Shown here: in pieces, positions 1 to 9,419 of the stretch
How the letters are laid out: every line of letters starts with the position of its first letter
Numbering within the stretch: position 1 is the stretch's first letter
NCBI RefSeq assembly: GCF_023278565.1
Contig: NC_064677.1
Span: forward strand, 4,216,001-4,280,000
Origin: Colletotrichum lupini
Taxonomy: Eukaryota > Ascomycota > Sordariomycetes > Glomerellales > Glomerellaceae
DNA: 64,000 bases
Direction: 5' to 3'
Notes under the pieces: model-generated
Databases searched by the model: none
Seen by the model: only the letters and a program-made list of their open reading frames with translations
What the model was told of the DNA's origin: nothing
Made by a program: the position numbers and the translations under genes

Positions 1-2230
1 CAATGCTGTCAAGGATGAGGTGTCAGGAGAGCTCTACATGGGCCCCGACGAGTTCACCAAGGCTGTTGCGCCCGAGGATGAAGATTTCGTAAGTTCGGGT
101 TTTCACTCTAACCTCACCTTCTGCTCTTCCAATTTGTCACTGCTGCGGGAGCACAACCCAGCTCCGATATCCCTCCGATGAACCGACCACTCGATCCATT
201 TTACTGACTCTAAACCCAACACCGCAGCACAAAATCAAGCGCGAACAGTACGGAATTCTCTTCGGCATCGCCGACCGTAAGGGTTCCGGCAAGATTACCC
301 TCTCCGAGTGGGCCGCCTTTGAGAACCTCCTGATCAAGCCCGACGCCGAGTACGAGATCGCCTTCCGCCTCTTCGACGTCGATAGAACCGGCAATGTCAA
401 GTACGAGGACTTCCGAAAGCTCTATGAGCTAAACAAGGGCCCCGACAGCATTCCTTTTGACTGGGAGTGCGAATGGGCCAAGTTGTACATTGGCAGCAAG
501 AAGAAGCGCCATCACATGGACTACCCCCAATTCTCCCAGATGCTGCGTGGTCTGCAGGGCGAGCGCATCCGCCAGGCTTTCCAGCTGTTCGACAAGGATG
601 GCGATGGATTCATTGACCCCGAGGACTTTGAGCGCATTATTCGCGAGACTTCCAAGCACAAGCTCTCTGACCACCTTCTCGAGAACCTGTCGACTCTTTG
701 CAACATCTCGCTTGGAAGCAAGGTTTCCTACGCCAACGTTCGCGCCTTCCAGAACATGATTAAGGAGATTGATCTGGTTGAACTGATTGTGCGCCGTGCT
801 TGCGCCAAGAGTTCCGACGGCAAGATCACAAGGACGGAATTCCTCAACCAGGCCGCCAAAATCACTCGCTTCTCCCTCTTCACCCCCATGGAAGCCGACA
901 TTCTCTTCCACTTCGCCAGCCTTGACGAGCCCTCTGGTCGCCTTGGCCTCGGCGACTTTGCCAAGGTCCTCGACCCATCATGGAGAAACGCTGCCTACGA
1001 GGCTGACGATGCTGCTTCGCAAGTTCTTGCCAAGAGCGCCGGAGCTTCCAAGGCTGTTCTCGCATCGATTCTCGAATCCGCATACAACTTTGGTCTCGGT
1101 AGTTTGGCAGGTGCCTTCGGAGCGTTCATGGTCTACCCCATTGACCTTGTAAAGACCCGTCTCCAGAACCAAAGAAGCGCCAGACCGGGAGAAAGATTGT
1201 ATAAGAACTCGATCGATTGCTTCCAGAAGGTGTGGAGGAACGAGGGGCCCCGAGGCCTCTACTCGGGTGTTGTACCCCAGCTCATTGGTGTTGCGCCAGA
1301 GAAGGCCATTAAGCTGACGGTGAACGACATTGTGCGTACATACTTCACCAACAAGGAGGGCAAGATCTGGACTGGCCATGAAATTCTTGCTGGTGGTACT
1401 GCTGGTGCATGCCAAGTTGTAAGTTCACTCTCTTTTTTACTACAGTCTGGTGTAACCTGAAAGCAAGTGACAGAAGCTAACATTGTTTTTCACAGGTCTT
1501 CACAAACCCCCTCGAGATTGTCAAGATTCGTCTCCAGGTCCAGGGTGAGGTCGCCAAGACTGTTGAGGGCGCGCCCAAGAGGTCGGCTATGTGGATTGTG
1601 CGCAACTTGGGTCTCGTTGGTCTCTACAAGGGTGCCTCCGCGTGCTTGTTGCGTGATGTTCCCTTCTCGGCCATCTACTTCCCTACTTACAGCCACTTGA
1701 AGAAGGATCTCTTTGGCGAGTCTCCGACTAAGAAGCTGGGAGTTGTCCAGCTGCTTACCGCTGGTGCCATTGCTGGTATGCCCGCTGCCTACCTCACCAC
1801 CCCCTGCGACGTCATCAAGACTCGTCTTCAGGTCGAGGCTCGCAAGGGCGAGGCCACCTACACTGGTCTCCGTCATGCTGCCAAGACTATCTGGAAGGAG
1901 GAGGGCTTCCGCGCCTTCTTCAAGGGCGGCCCTGCCAGAATCTTCCGTTCTTCCCCGCAGTTCGGTTTCACTCTCGCCGCCTACGAGGTTCTGCAGAACG
2001 TTATCCCCTATCCCGGCAAGCCTGAGAGCTCCAAGGTCCACACCGGTGTTGGCGATGCCATCTCTACCTTGAAGGAGAAGCTCGACACTAGCCCCTTTGC
2101 CCGCAGCCGCAACGCCCTCAAGATCATCTTGGACATTGATGAGGACTTTGGAAAGGTCAAGGTCCCTAGCCAGGAGAGTTGGAAGAAGCTTCCTGCCTTC
2201 ATGCAGACGAACGAAAACACCTCTTCATGA
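1..2230 (+). CDS. AGC1: mitochondrial aspartate/glutamate carrier, EF-hand type (5' partial)
   Basis: Exchanges aspartate for glutamate across the inner mitochondrial membrane, supporting the malate-aspartate shuttle. Exons read 2-88, 228-1418 and 1496-2230, all joining in phase 0, giving 670 visible residues. The start lies upstream of the window. A canonical EF-hand loop ([12 protein letters not shown]) is encoded near 592-627, in an N-terminal calcium-sensor region with several helix-loop-helix units. Three mitochondrial carrier signatures follow: YPIDLVKTR (about 1135), NPLEIVKIR (about 1505) and TPCDVIKTR (about 1800). RSSPQFG near the end is typical of this subfamily. Unlike the short yeast Agc1, it keeps the long EF-hand region seen in animal aralar/citrin, as filamentous fungi do. 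Both introns have clean GT/AG borders (89-227, 1419-1495). Identification is firm; whether it is calcium-regulated is inferred from the EF-hand only. Confidence 0.95.
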
Positions 2231-2972
2231 GCCTTTGGAACGGATTGGAATAGCCAGAGAGAGCCTCGATGCTTGTCTGGATGAGAAACAAAGAACCCAG
2301 AGTCACAAATGGGAAGAAATCGCATATACGGCTGGGGAATACAAAAGTTCTAGAAGAATGAGTCAAAGACAGCGATGACGACACCCTATTTCTCAAAGCG
2401 AGTCATTCAAGAAGAAGCTATGTGAGAGGGAGGCTTCTCTTCGATTACGGCAGAGAGATGGAGGTTGAGAGATTTGCATATCCCCTCGACGGCGTTCAAG
2501 GGCAGGCATACAAAGGGATTCGTAGCAATTCCTCAATTTTACACATTTTTTTTTTCAGTTTTGTTCCTTTTGTGTCTTGTAGAAGCCTTTTTTCCCTTCT
2601 CCTCTGAAAGAAGTTTCTCCTTGGTGTTGCTGTAACGTGAATTGGTATCGTTGCGTCTCGACTTTGAGAGGGTCACATGTCATGGATACAATGTGTAAGG
2701 TACGGACCGTAGTGGTAGAATTCTTAGAATTTCTAGAGTTCCAGCTTAGACTATCTAGAAGGTCTTCAGACGGCTTTTGTTCACACTGAGATGTCTTGAG
2801 AAGTGGTCAGGATGCCAACCTGACAACCTGCCAAGCTTGGGCGTCTGAGCAAAGCTAACAAAGCATTGAGCTAGAAGATCTTCAAGGCTTCCAAATTTCT
2901 ACTAGTGTACTGGATAATATGTCAAGTATATTCCAAGCCATATGTGTACATGTATGACGAGTCTGCTCTAGT
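2231..2972. other. intergenic, convergent 3' ends
   Basis: Spacer between the convergent ends of the carrier and cystinosin genes, 742 bp. It presumably holds both 3' UTRs. A T-rich run lies at about 2546-2556. I see no coding or repeat content. Confidence 0.6.
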
Positions 2973-3885
2973 CTAGTCTAGTCTTTGATGCTCCTCATCG
3001 TCCGCACGGAGAAGCGAATCTCTCTCGTCAGCCTTGCCGTCAGAGCCGCGGTAGAGGATGTAGTGCTGGGTCATGAAGACCAAGTCGTACACCATGGAAA
3101 CATTGCCCAGCGCGAACTTGACAGGGTTACCGGTGATGCCGGACCAGTCGCGCTGCAGGTAGGAGTCGATTGCCTGCTGCGCAACAGAGAGGAGGCCGCC
3201 GGAGAAGTCGAGCAGGATCTGCCAGATGGACCAGCCCTTTGTGGACTTGTTGCGGTAGTTTGTAATGACCTGTGGGGTGTACTTGATGAAGGTGATGACG
3301 AGCTTGACGTAGGACACGGCGTAGACGACGTCAAGGGCGCACCAGCTCGTGACGGGGTCGCCGTCCCCCGGGGCGGACGCGACGATGAGGCCGACAACGG
3401 CGACGCCCACGATGCAGCCCGAGGCGATGCCCGAGATGAAGCGGCTAGGGTTCGTGCCCGGCGCGGGGGTGAAGCCCCAGAGCTTGGGCACGTACTGCGA
3501 GGTGGTTATGCAGGAGAGGAGTAGGGCGTGGGCGGCGAAGGTGATGTCGTTGAAGGCGACTGTCGGGGTGAGGCCGTGGTTGCGCGCGGCGTACTGGGCG
3601 CGGACGACGGGGGAGTAGTAGAAGGCGGCGTTAGAGACAAAGTAGGCGAGGAAGCCTGCGAAAGTCGGAGTGTCAGCGCTGTACTTGAAGATTGTCTCTC
3701 TTATGTTCTACGTGGTGTCCTGGGTTCTTACCTAGGCAGTTGATCAAGGGAAAGTCGACCGTTGTACCGGCCGTAGTTTTCCTGTGGAAGTTGAGGAGAG
3801 GCTGCGGGTAGAAGGAGCCGGACCAGCAGAGAAAGTAAATCCAGCCAAAGACGGCGGATAGGAAGGGGAGAAATTCGAACGCCAT
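2973..3885 (-). CDS. cystinosin-family lysosomal/vacuolar cystine transporter
   Basis: Predicted seven-helix PQ-loop transporter exporting cystine from the vacuole by proton symport (known for animal CTNS; the yeast relative is Ers1). Two exons on the minus strand, 3885-3732 and 3655-2973, joined through a split Gly codon (CTAG|GTAAG donor, CGCAG acceptor), give 278 residues. Both PQ motifs are present: FYPQPLLNF in helix-loop 1 near residue 28, and YTPQVITNYRNKSTKGW in the second repeat. Between them are several hydrophobic segments. The C-terminus is a short charged tail. Length is somewhat under human cystinosin (367), mainly because the glycosylated N-terminal luminal region is absent, as in fungal relatives. 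The start at 3885 precedes the first membrane segment directly. An in-frame extension upstream to 4098 is open but shows no family resemblance. Confidence 0.9.
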
Positions 3886-4717
3886 GTCGACTATAGCTAC
3901 TGAAAGCGAGGTTGAGCGGAGTTTGTTGAACTCAGTGAGATGCCCGAATACTGTTCTTTGAGCCTTCTTGCGTTCCCTTCTCGCCGGCACCTTTCGTCGA
4001 GGTATGCAGTCAGCAAACCTCCAGTCGTTGGGTTCGTATGCTGTAGGAGGGAGTTTTGTGTGCTGCGACTGGAGGGGAAGGTCGCAAGAAAGTTGCAAAT
4101 GAGCTGTTCGCCTGGTGCACAGGATTGCGACATGAGACCGACCGCATGGGGGTTAGCGTCTTTGCTGCGCTATTTCGGCGCAGGTACCGACAGGCCAGCG
4201 GTCCCGAGGTCAGCGGCCCCACCAGCACCGTAAAAAGGGCCCAGCGGAAATCACTCTGAGCGGCGGGGTGCGGCCCAAGTGACCAGGACGCCGGTAACAA
4301 GGTTGCTATTATAGGCGGAGCCAAGAGCCCTCATCCATTCTAATCATCGTCCCTGTGATCCACTACTGCTGGACGTCAGGGGACCCGTGGAGGAGCAGGT
4401 GCGAGCGCGGAGTGGAGTCCAGTGTTGTCACCGCGGGGTGTGATGTCGCCATTGACGAGAGCGCGACCACCACAGTAATGAGGTCCGGGGGACGTTTGCT
4501 GCGTGCTAGCTATGAAAGCTCGAATCGTATAGATGCTGTATGAGCTGGCAACTCCAGATCGTATAGAAAGACTCAATCTCGTGCGACCGAAGCTTCCTGG
4601 ATGCATGGGAGTCTGCTGGTTGCACAATGCCTTGGACTGTACAGGAGTGACGAGAAATCTGAACTCCTAGCATTGGCAGCTGAGATATCACAAACCCCCA
4701 AAAGTATGCAATGAAAC
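3886..4717. other. intergenic, upstream of cystinosin gene
   Basis: 832 bp between the cystinosin start and the end of the next minus-strand gene. Open frames here are short, mutually overlapping on both strands and without recognisable motifs. Probably promoter of the cystinosin gene plus a 3' UTR. Confidence 0.5.
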
Positions 4718-5320
4718 TCACGGGATTCGACTTTGAGATGACATCGTCCCGACAAGACTGATGTCTTTGCTGCCCTCGATTTCACCGCCGCGGCGCATCA
4801 CACCCTCAAGCCAGTCCACATAGTCCTCAAACCCTGTGATGCTGCCATAGACCCTGACAGTCTTGACTGCCCGGACCTCCTCAAACACCCGCAGCGCACC
4901 ATGGTCCGCACTCTGGAAGGCGGCCTGCCACACCTCGACGACGAGCTCATCCACGCCGTTGAATGCTGCCGTCGCGGCCGCGGCATCAAACGCCAGGTCG
5001 CAGTCTAGCCGCAGCCGGATGTGGAAGCGGCGGATGCGGGGGAGCACGGAGCGCTCCCGGACGGGCGAGTACCATGGCCGTAGACGCGGAAAGGAGGCGA
5101 GAAGTTTGGTGTGCGCGAGGAATATATTGCTGCCGTAGAGAATGGGCGTCCCCTCTGTATGGATTTGCCGGTTGGTGGAAAGGATTGCGGGATGGAGCCG
5201 TGCTTGCGGCGAGGACGGGCCGACTCTATCTAGGGGAGGGTGGATGAGAAGGAGAAGGGCGTAGATATCGAGACGAATTTCGCAAGGTAGGTCTAGGAAG
5301 AAGCATCTCGGCGAGGCCAT
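4718..5320 (-). CDS. 2EXR/F-box-like small protein, function unknown
   Basis: Single-exon frame of 200 residues. It begins MASPRCFFLDLPCEIRLDIY, and the LPxEIRxxIYxLLL pattern (about residues 10-24) is the hallmark of the fungal 2EXR and F-box-like families. The following region, with TNRQIHTEG and ILYGSN, matches the usual continuation (a conserved NRQI..E.....LY.SN stretch). These families are greatly expanded in ascomycetes, and most members have no assigned function. An F-box role in an SCF ubiquitin ligase is possible but not shown. No membrane segment or signal peptide is evident. The gene is isolated between two intergenic stretches and in the same orientation as its neighbours. Confidence 0.75.
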   Translation of the reverse strand: MASPRCFFLDLPCEIRLDIYALLLLIHPPLDRVGPSSPQARLHPAILSTNRQIHTEGTPILYGSNIFLAHTKLLASFPRLRPWYSPVRERSVLPRIRRFHIRLRLDCDLAFDAAAATAAFNGVDELVVEVWQAAFQSADHGALRVFEEVRAVKTVRVYGSITGFEDYVDWLEGVMRRGGEIEGSKDISLVGTMSSQSRIP

Positions 5321-6625
5321 TTTGAGCGTCTCAATACGGGTTGATTAGAAGATGCTCCTCTGAGCTATGCAAGCGAATAGAGAAGAGGTGGTCACATCAG
5401 AACATGTAGTTCAAGTCACTTGTGCAGGGCGGAGGGAGAGTGGTGGTGGCTTTATCAGTTTCAAGATAAGATCCCTAGCGGCTTATTCCCGCAGCCATGG
5501 AAGCTACCTAAGGTAACATCTCTATTGGCGATTTCATCAGGGAAGATAAGAGACGATCGTTTCGCCAAGTGCTGATCTTCCATTTGCAGGTACTTGACAT
5601 TCGATTGCTGTCTTAATGATCTGGCCCAGCAGATAGGGTCAACTTCGACACAAAGTCGCCCGACAGCACATCCGTCCGCCAATAGACACTGCCATTCCGA
5701 TTCAGAGCATGAAGCTCTGCCTGCATCTATGGAATATCCAAACTGAAGCATCAGCATTATCACTCCGAGCATGATGTTCCAGGATTCAGAGAGCAGCAAG
5801 ATCTATACATAGGGTATCCATCTATACTATCAAATGACAGTTGGCGTAGCTATTCGAGCCATATAGGCATAGTATTCATCCAACATCGATGACCCACGAG
5901 ATTACGTGCTTGGCTGCGATTTAGGGACTAGTCCAAGTGTCAGAGTCTCTGGGGTAGTCCAACCAGTGTGGAGCGAAACTACTTGTGCCCCGTTCGATCC
6001 CTAGCAAATTGATAGGCGACATGCATGATGCGTTAAATCGGACCTCATGTTCGGCACCCTGAGCTGCAAGCCCCGGAAGGTTGAATGCTTTGTAGCTGTT
6101 CAGTCGAAAAGCGAGCAACGTAAGGCAATATGATTTCACGGCCTGTCAATGTCTCAGCTATAAATATTTTGGTTGCTTAATAGATTTCTTCCTTCTAGAT
6201 AGCGACCCAGGTGATAAATGCAGAAAAAACTCCAATACACACTACCCAACTTGCAATCATAAGCAGTAATAATACAGTGAACACAGTTACAAGGCACGCG
6301 TTGTAGCTCTTTCTGAGAGTCGTGAGCTAACACGTTCAGCTCCCATAGGCCCCATAGGCACGAGTTCGAGTCTCGTGATATATCCTTGAATCGCAATACC
6401 TGAGGCTGGTAAGAGTGTCCAGGAATTATCGTAAGCCCCCCGTGAGCAGAGCTGAGCTTTTGCGTCGCCTCTTCTCTAGTTGATGAATTGATTTGTTAAT
6501 GTGGTTGCTTTGCCGGCTTCCTGGATCCGTTCACATGTCACGGTGGCTGGGCCGTGTCGAGGCGGGTATTCGGTTGTATTGCTTGATTGATCTCCTTTCC
6601 TCCGGACACACATGACTCCCTCTGG
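5321..6625. other. intergenic with a tRNA-like relic
   Basis: 1.3 kb gap. The longest frame (5461-5799, minus) has a hydrophobic start but no family signature and I do not call it. A tRNA-like segment lies at 6297-6384 and is listed separately. The remainder is promoter of the 2EXR-like gene and 3' flank of the Dug3 gene. Confidence 0.45.
6297..6384 (+). repeat. tRNA-derived relic (A-box and B-box like), degenerate
   Basis: A perfect T-arm is visible: stem CACGAG (6359-6364), loop TTCGAGT, stem CTCGTG (6372-6377). TAGCTC at 6304-6309 with GAGC at 6324-6327 looks like positions 8-13 and the D-stem of a tRNA. The acceptor strands do not pair and no good anticodon arm forms, so this is not an intact tRNA. 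It could be a tRNA pseudogene or the head of a SINE. Confidence 0.3.
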
Positions 6626-8198
6626 CTAGGTCATGGTCAACTCGGGGAAGAATCTCGACAACTTATTAGGATGACCAAATTCTGTCCTGCTCTGCGCCTG
6701 GTCCTCCACAGGTAGCAGCGAGTCTGTATCGCTATCGGCACTGGGAGCAGCCTGCTCTAGCGCCGCCCGTTTCACCTTGATGTTTCCCTGAACCGGAGGC
6801 TTTGATGTGCTGGTTTGCGCGCTTGAGAAGGTCATGATAGACCTGGAGTCTGCCGGTGTTGATATCTCGTGAAGTTGGCTATGTGGTCGGGATTTGCCAA
6901 CATTAGTAGGCTCAGGGGTGTGGCCGCGAGAAACGCTGAAAGGAATAGTCGGCCCAAGGCTCTTTTTTGCAGCATCAGGAGCTGGCAACGACGTTGCTGC
7001 CGGGCTGAGTAGTGCCGAAATCTTCTCGTTCGCCATGAGTCCCTTCGTCTGAACGAAAGCGCTTGATCTGGCGTGGTACGGGCTTCGATCGTAGTACTTG
7101 TCAATAATCGGATGAACCATGACGGTTTGGTTGTGAATTGTCAGGATCGAATTTGTGGGAACGTTGACCCAATTCTCTGTTCCAATTAGCAATAGCCCAA
7201 ACACCGCGGTACGAAACTCTCAACACGTACCTCTCTCGAACGTCAGCGGTTCACTTGCGACAAGTACAATATCTGCGCCTTTATCTTGGCGTTCCATTTG
7301 GTAGTTGCGGTCGGTTGCTGCCGATGTCCTCGTGCCCCATTCAGTGCCTGAAGAGTAGTAGAGACTCGCGGCTTCGTCTGTCGCGCTGCTGATGTATCGA
7401 GTGCAAATAACGCTTTTGCCGTCTGTGACAGCAAAGTTGAGCAAGCTTCGAGTGTCGATGTTTTCCGACTGGATCGTGCTCTCCGGGATTTCATCGATCA
7501 ATTCGTTGATTGTGGCGATGGTCTTCAGCATAGCCTTCCTCAATATCGTAGGCCCGAAACCGTGGGCGGGCTGTGAATCCGGGTCGATGCCCATCCTTTC
7601 GAGAGTATCGAGGAACAGCGCAAACGCCCATTCACTGTCTGTACCGCCTTGGACCCCAAGGTACCACTTGTCGGCCAATCTCGAACCCAGCCTTCTCTTG
7701 ATATACTTCCAACCCCCAAGACCACCGTTGTGCATCCACATCAAGCTACCGTGGCAGAATGGGTGGCAGTTATCCTCACTGAGGGATCCCTCGGTCGTTG
7801 CTCGTACATGAGCGAAGATGAGTTGGGAAGCGGTCTTGGAGGCGATGCGTTGAAGATTGGTACAATTCCAGGCGGGGATTGTCGAGGTAAAGAGGCAAGG
7901 TGCGTGACCGAGCTTGGGATCCGTGTAGAAACCGATTCCGAAGCCATCTGCATTGTTCTGGCCTCTTCGTGTATCCTTTTCGGCCACCGCCAGATATTAG
8001 TACGGTACCTAAGCTCTATGCGCCAGAGTGACGTACCAGTCTGAGCCTGGAGTCAAATGATTGCTTCAGGATAGAATGCGTAGGGTCAAGAATGAGTTTG
8101 GAGAGAAGAATCTCGTCGCTTCCCCGATACACCTGGATTCAGTCAGCGGATGTCCTGTCGGCGCTCAATGACACCGAACTTACCAGGAAGCGGCACAT
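6626..8198 (-). CDS. DUG3: class II glutamine amidotransferase, Dug3-type (glutathione degradation)
   Basis: In yeast the Dug2-Dug3 complex cleaves the gamma-glutamyl bond of glutathione in the cytosol. Four exons on the minus strand: 8198-8184, 8132-8037, 7975-7231 and 7176-6626, giving 468 residues. The first exon encodes only MCRFL and puts the nucleophile at Cys2 after removal of Met, as required for an N-terminal-nucleophile amidotransferase. Further family motifs are RLRLDTRR, NADGFGIGFYTD, AHVRATTEG and CHPFCHGSLMWMHNGGLGGW. The core ends near residue 317 (HPIIDKYY). The last ~150 residues are Ser/Pro/Ala-rich and low-complexity, longer than in yeast Dug3 (357 residues). The tiny first exon means a plain open-frame call starting at 7987 would lose the catalytic cysteine. 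It is divergent from the Mgm1 gene. Confidence 0.92.
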
Positions 8199-9419
8199 GT
8201 TGGGCGAGTTGTGTCGGGCAACTCAGAAGGAGTCGAGAAGATGAGGAAGGCGTCGGGGGAAGAATAGTAGTAGGTGTCGCGTGAGCAATGCAACTTTGTC
8301 TTCGATGGGGTCTTGACTGTTCTTAAACAACAGCAACAGAAACCCAGAGAATGTGACTAGAAGTCAAATACGAATTCACGAATAAGAGACGTCGGAGGAA
8401 GTGTTTGGCCAGATTTATTCGTTTGATGAGCTATGGCGCGATCAGAAACCCCAGGGCGGTGGCGCAAGTTGATAGGGATGAGGTAGCTACCAGCTGAATG
8501 CTAGAGCACGGAGTACCGAACAAGTCAGGTACGTGGGTGGGTGGGGGAAGTTGAGCTGAGGCCCGTGCCGGTTAAAAACACACAAGGCAAGAACTGGGCG
8601 TTGTATAAAGTGGTGGGTATTGCTGTTAATCTAAATGAATGACTCCCAGCGATTGCGCCTTCGTTTGGGACTCCGGTTGCTTTTCCGAGCGCCTTGGTGA
8701 AGTCTCAGGGTTCAGATGGGGATGAATAAGGCAAGATGTACGGAGAACAGTGAGTCATTTGATGAGGGGCGGTATACGCAAAGCTGGTCAGCTGCTTGAA
8801 CATGGATGGCTATTTTCGAATAATTTCTTGCCCACCCAGGTGCAACTGGAGATCCAGCGCCATCGGAGGGACATTGGAGCTGTGTCTTCTACCTATGTGC
8901 CTTATCCAGGGCATTTGGGTATGACGAAGGCGATAAGATAAGGCTTTATGCGAAGAGCGATAAGAGAAAGCCATGCTGCGACTTAAAGTAAGGTAATGTG
9001 TAGTTGTGATGGTGCATACCTAGGTACACAGTACTACTGGTTAGGAGCCGGCAGGGAGGTGCCTAGGTGCTCTTTTGGGGAAGATGGACGGTACGTCAAT
9101 GCCAGGCGGTCCCCACTACCTTAGGCAGGTGCCTTAGTGAAATGGGCTCTTCATGCAACCCGCGAGAACCCGCTTGATTTCCATTCACGCCGCTTCTCAT
9201 TCGTCCCCGATTCGTGGCATGTCAACGGATTTCTGATATTCAAGTCTCTTGTCAGGCCGGAGCCTTTGGCGAAACCCACACCAACTATCACCACCAAAAC
9301 CACACCGCTTCTCCATCTCGGACACCCGAATCTCTGGCTTTCCCACTCGAATTTCCGTCTCGCATGCGAAGAACACACCACCGCCTCAAACTACACGCGT
9401 CCCGTGCTTCGCCGGCAGC
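8199..9419. promoter_or_regulatory. shared divergent promoter region, Dug3/Mgm1
   Basis: 1.2 kb between two divergent starts, so it must carry both promoters. It contains the 10-bp palindrome TACCTAGGTA at 9017-9026 and several AGGTGCC/TACCTTAGG words at 9058-9136. No supported gene. The 300 bp before the Mgm1 start are C/T-rich on the plus strand, as in fungal 5' leaders. Confidence 0.5.

Noticed and set aside
429..911. 160-codon frame antisense to the aspartate/glutamate carrier
   Set aside because: It is the mirror of a strongly biased coding exon; such antisense frames are expected and carry no family signal.
2985..3524. 179-codon frame antisense to the cystinosin exon
   Set aside because: Shadow of the real gene, whose PQ-loop motifs are on the minus strand.
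5461..5799. 112-codon minus-strand frame with a hydrophobic start, resembling a small secreted protein
   Set aside because: No convincing signal-peptide cleavage site, no conserved cysteine pattern and no known family; chance is as likely.
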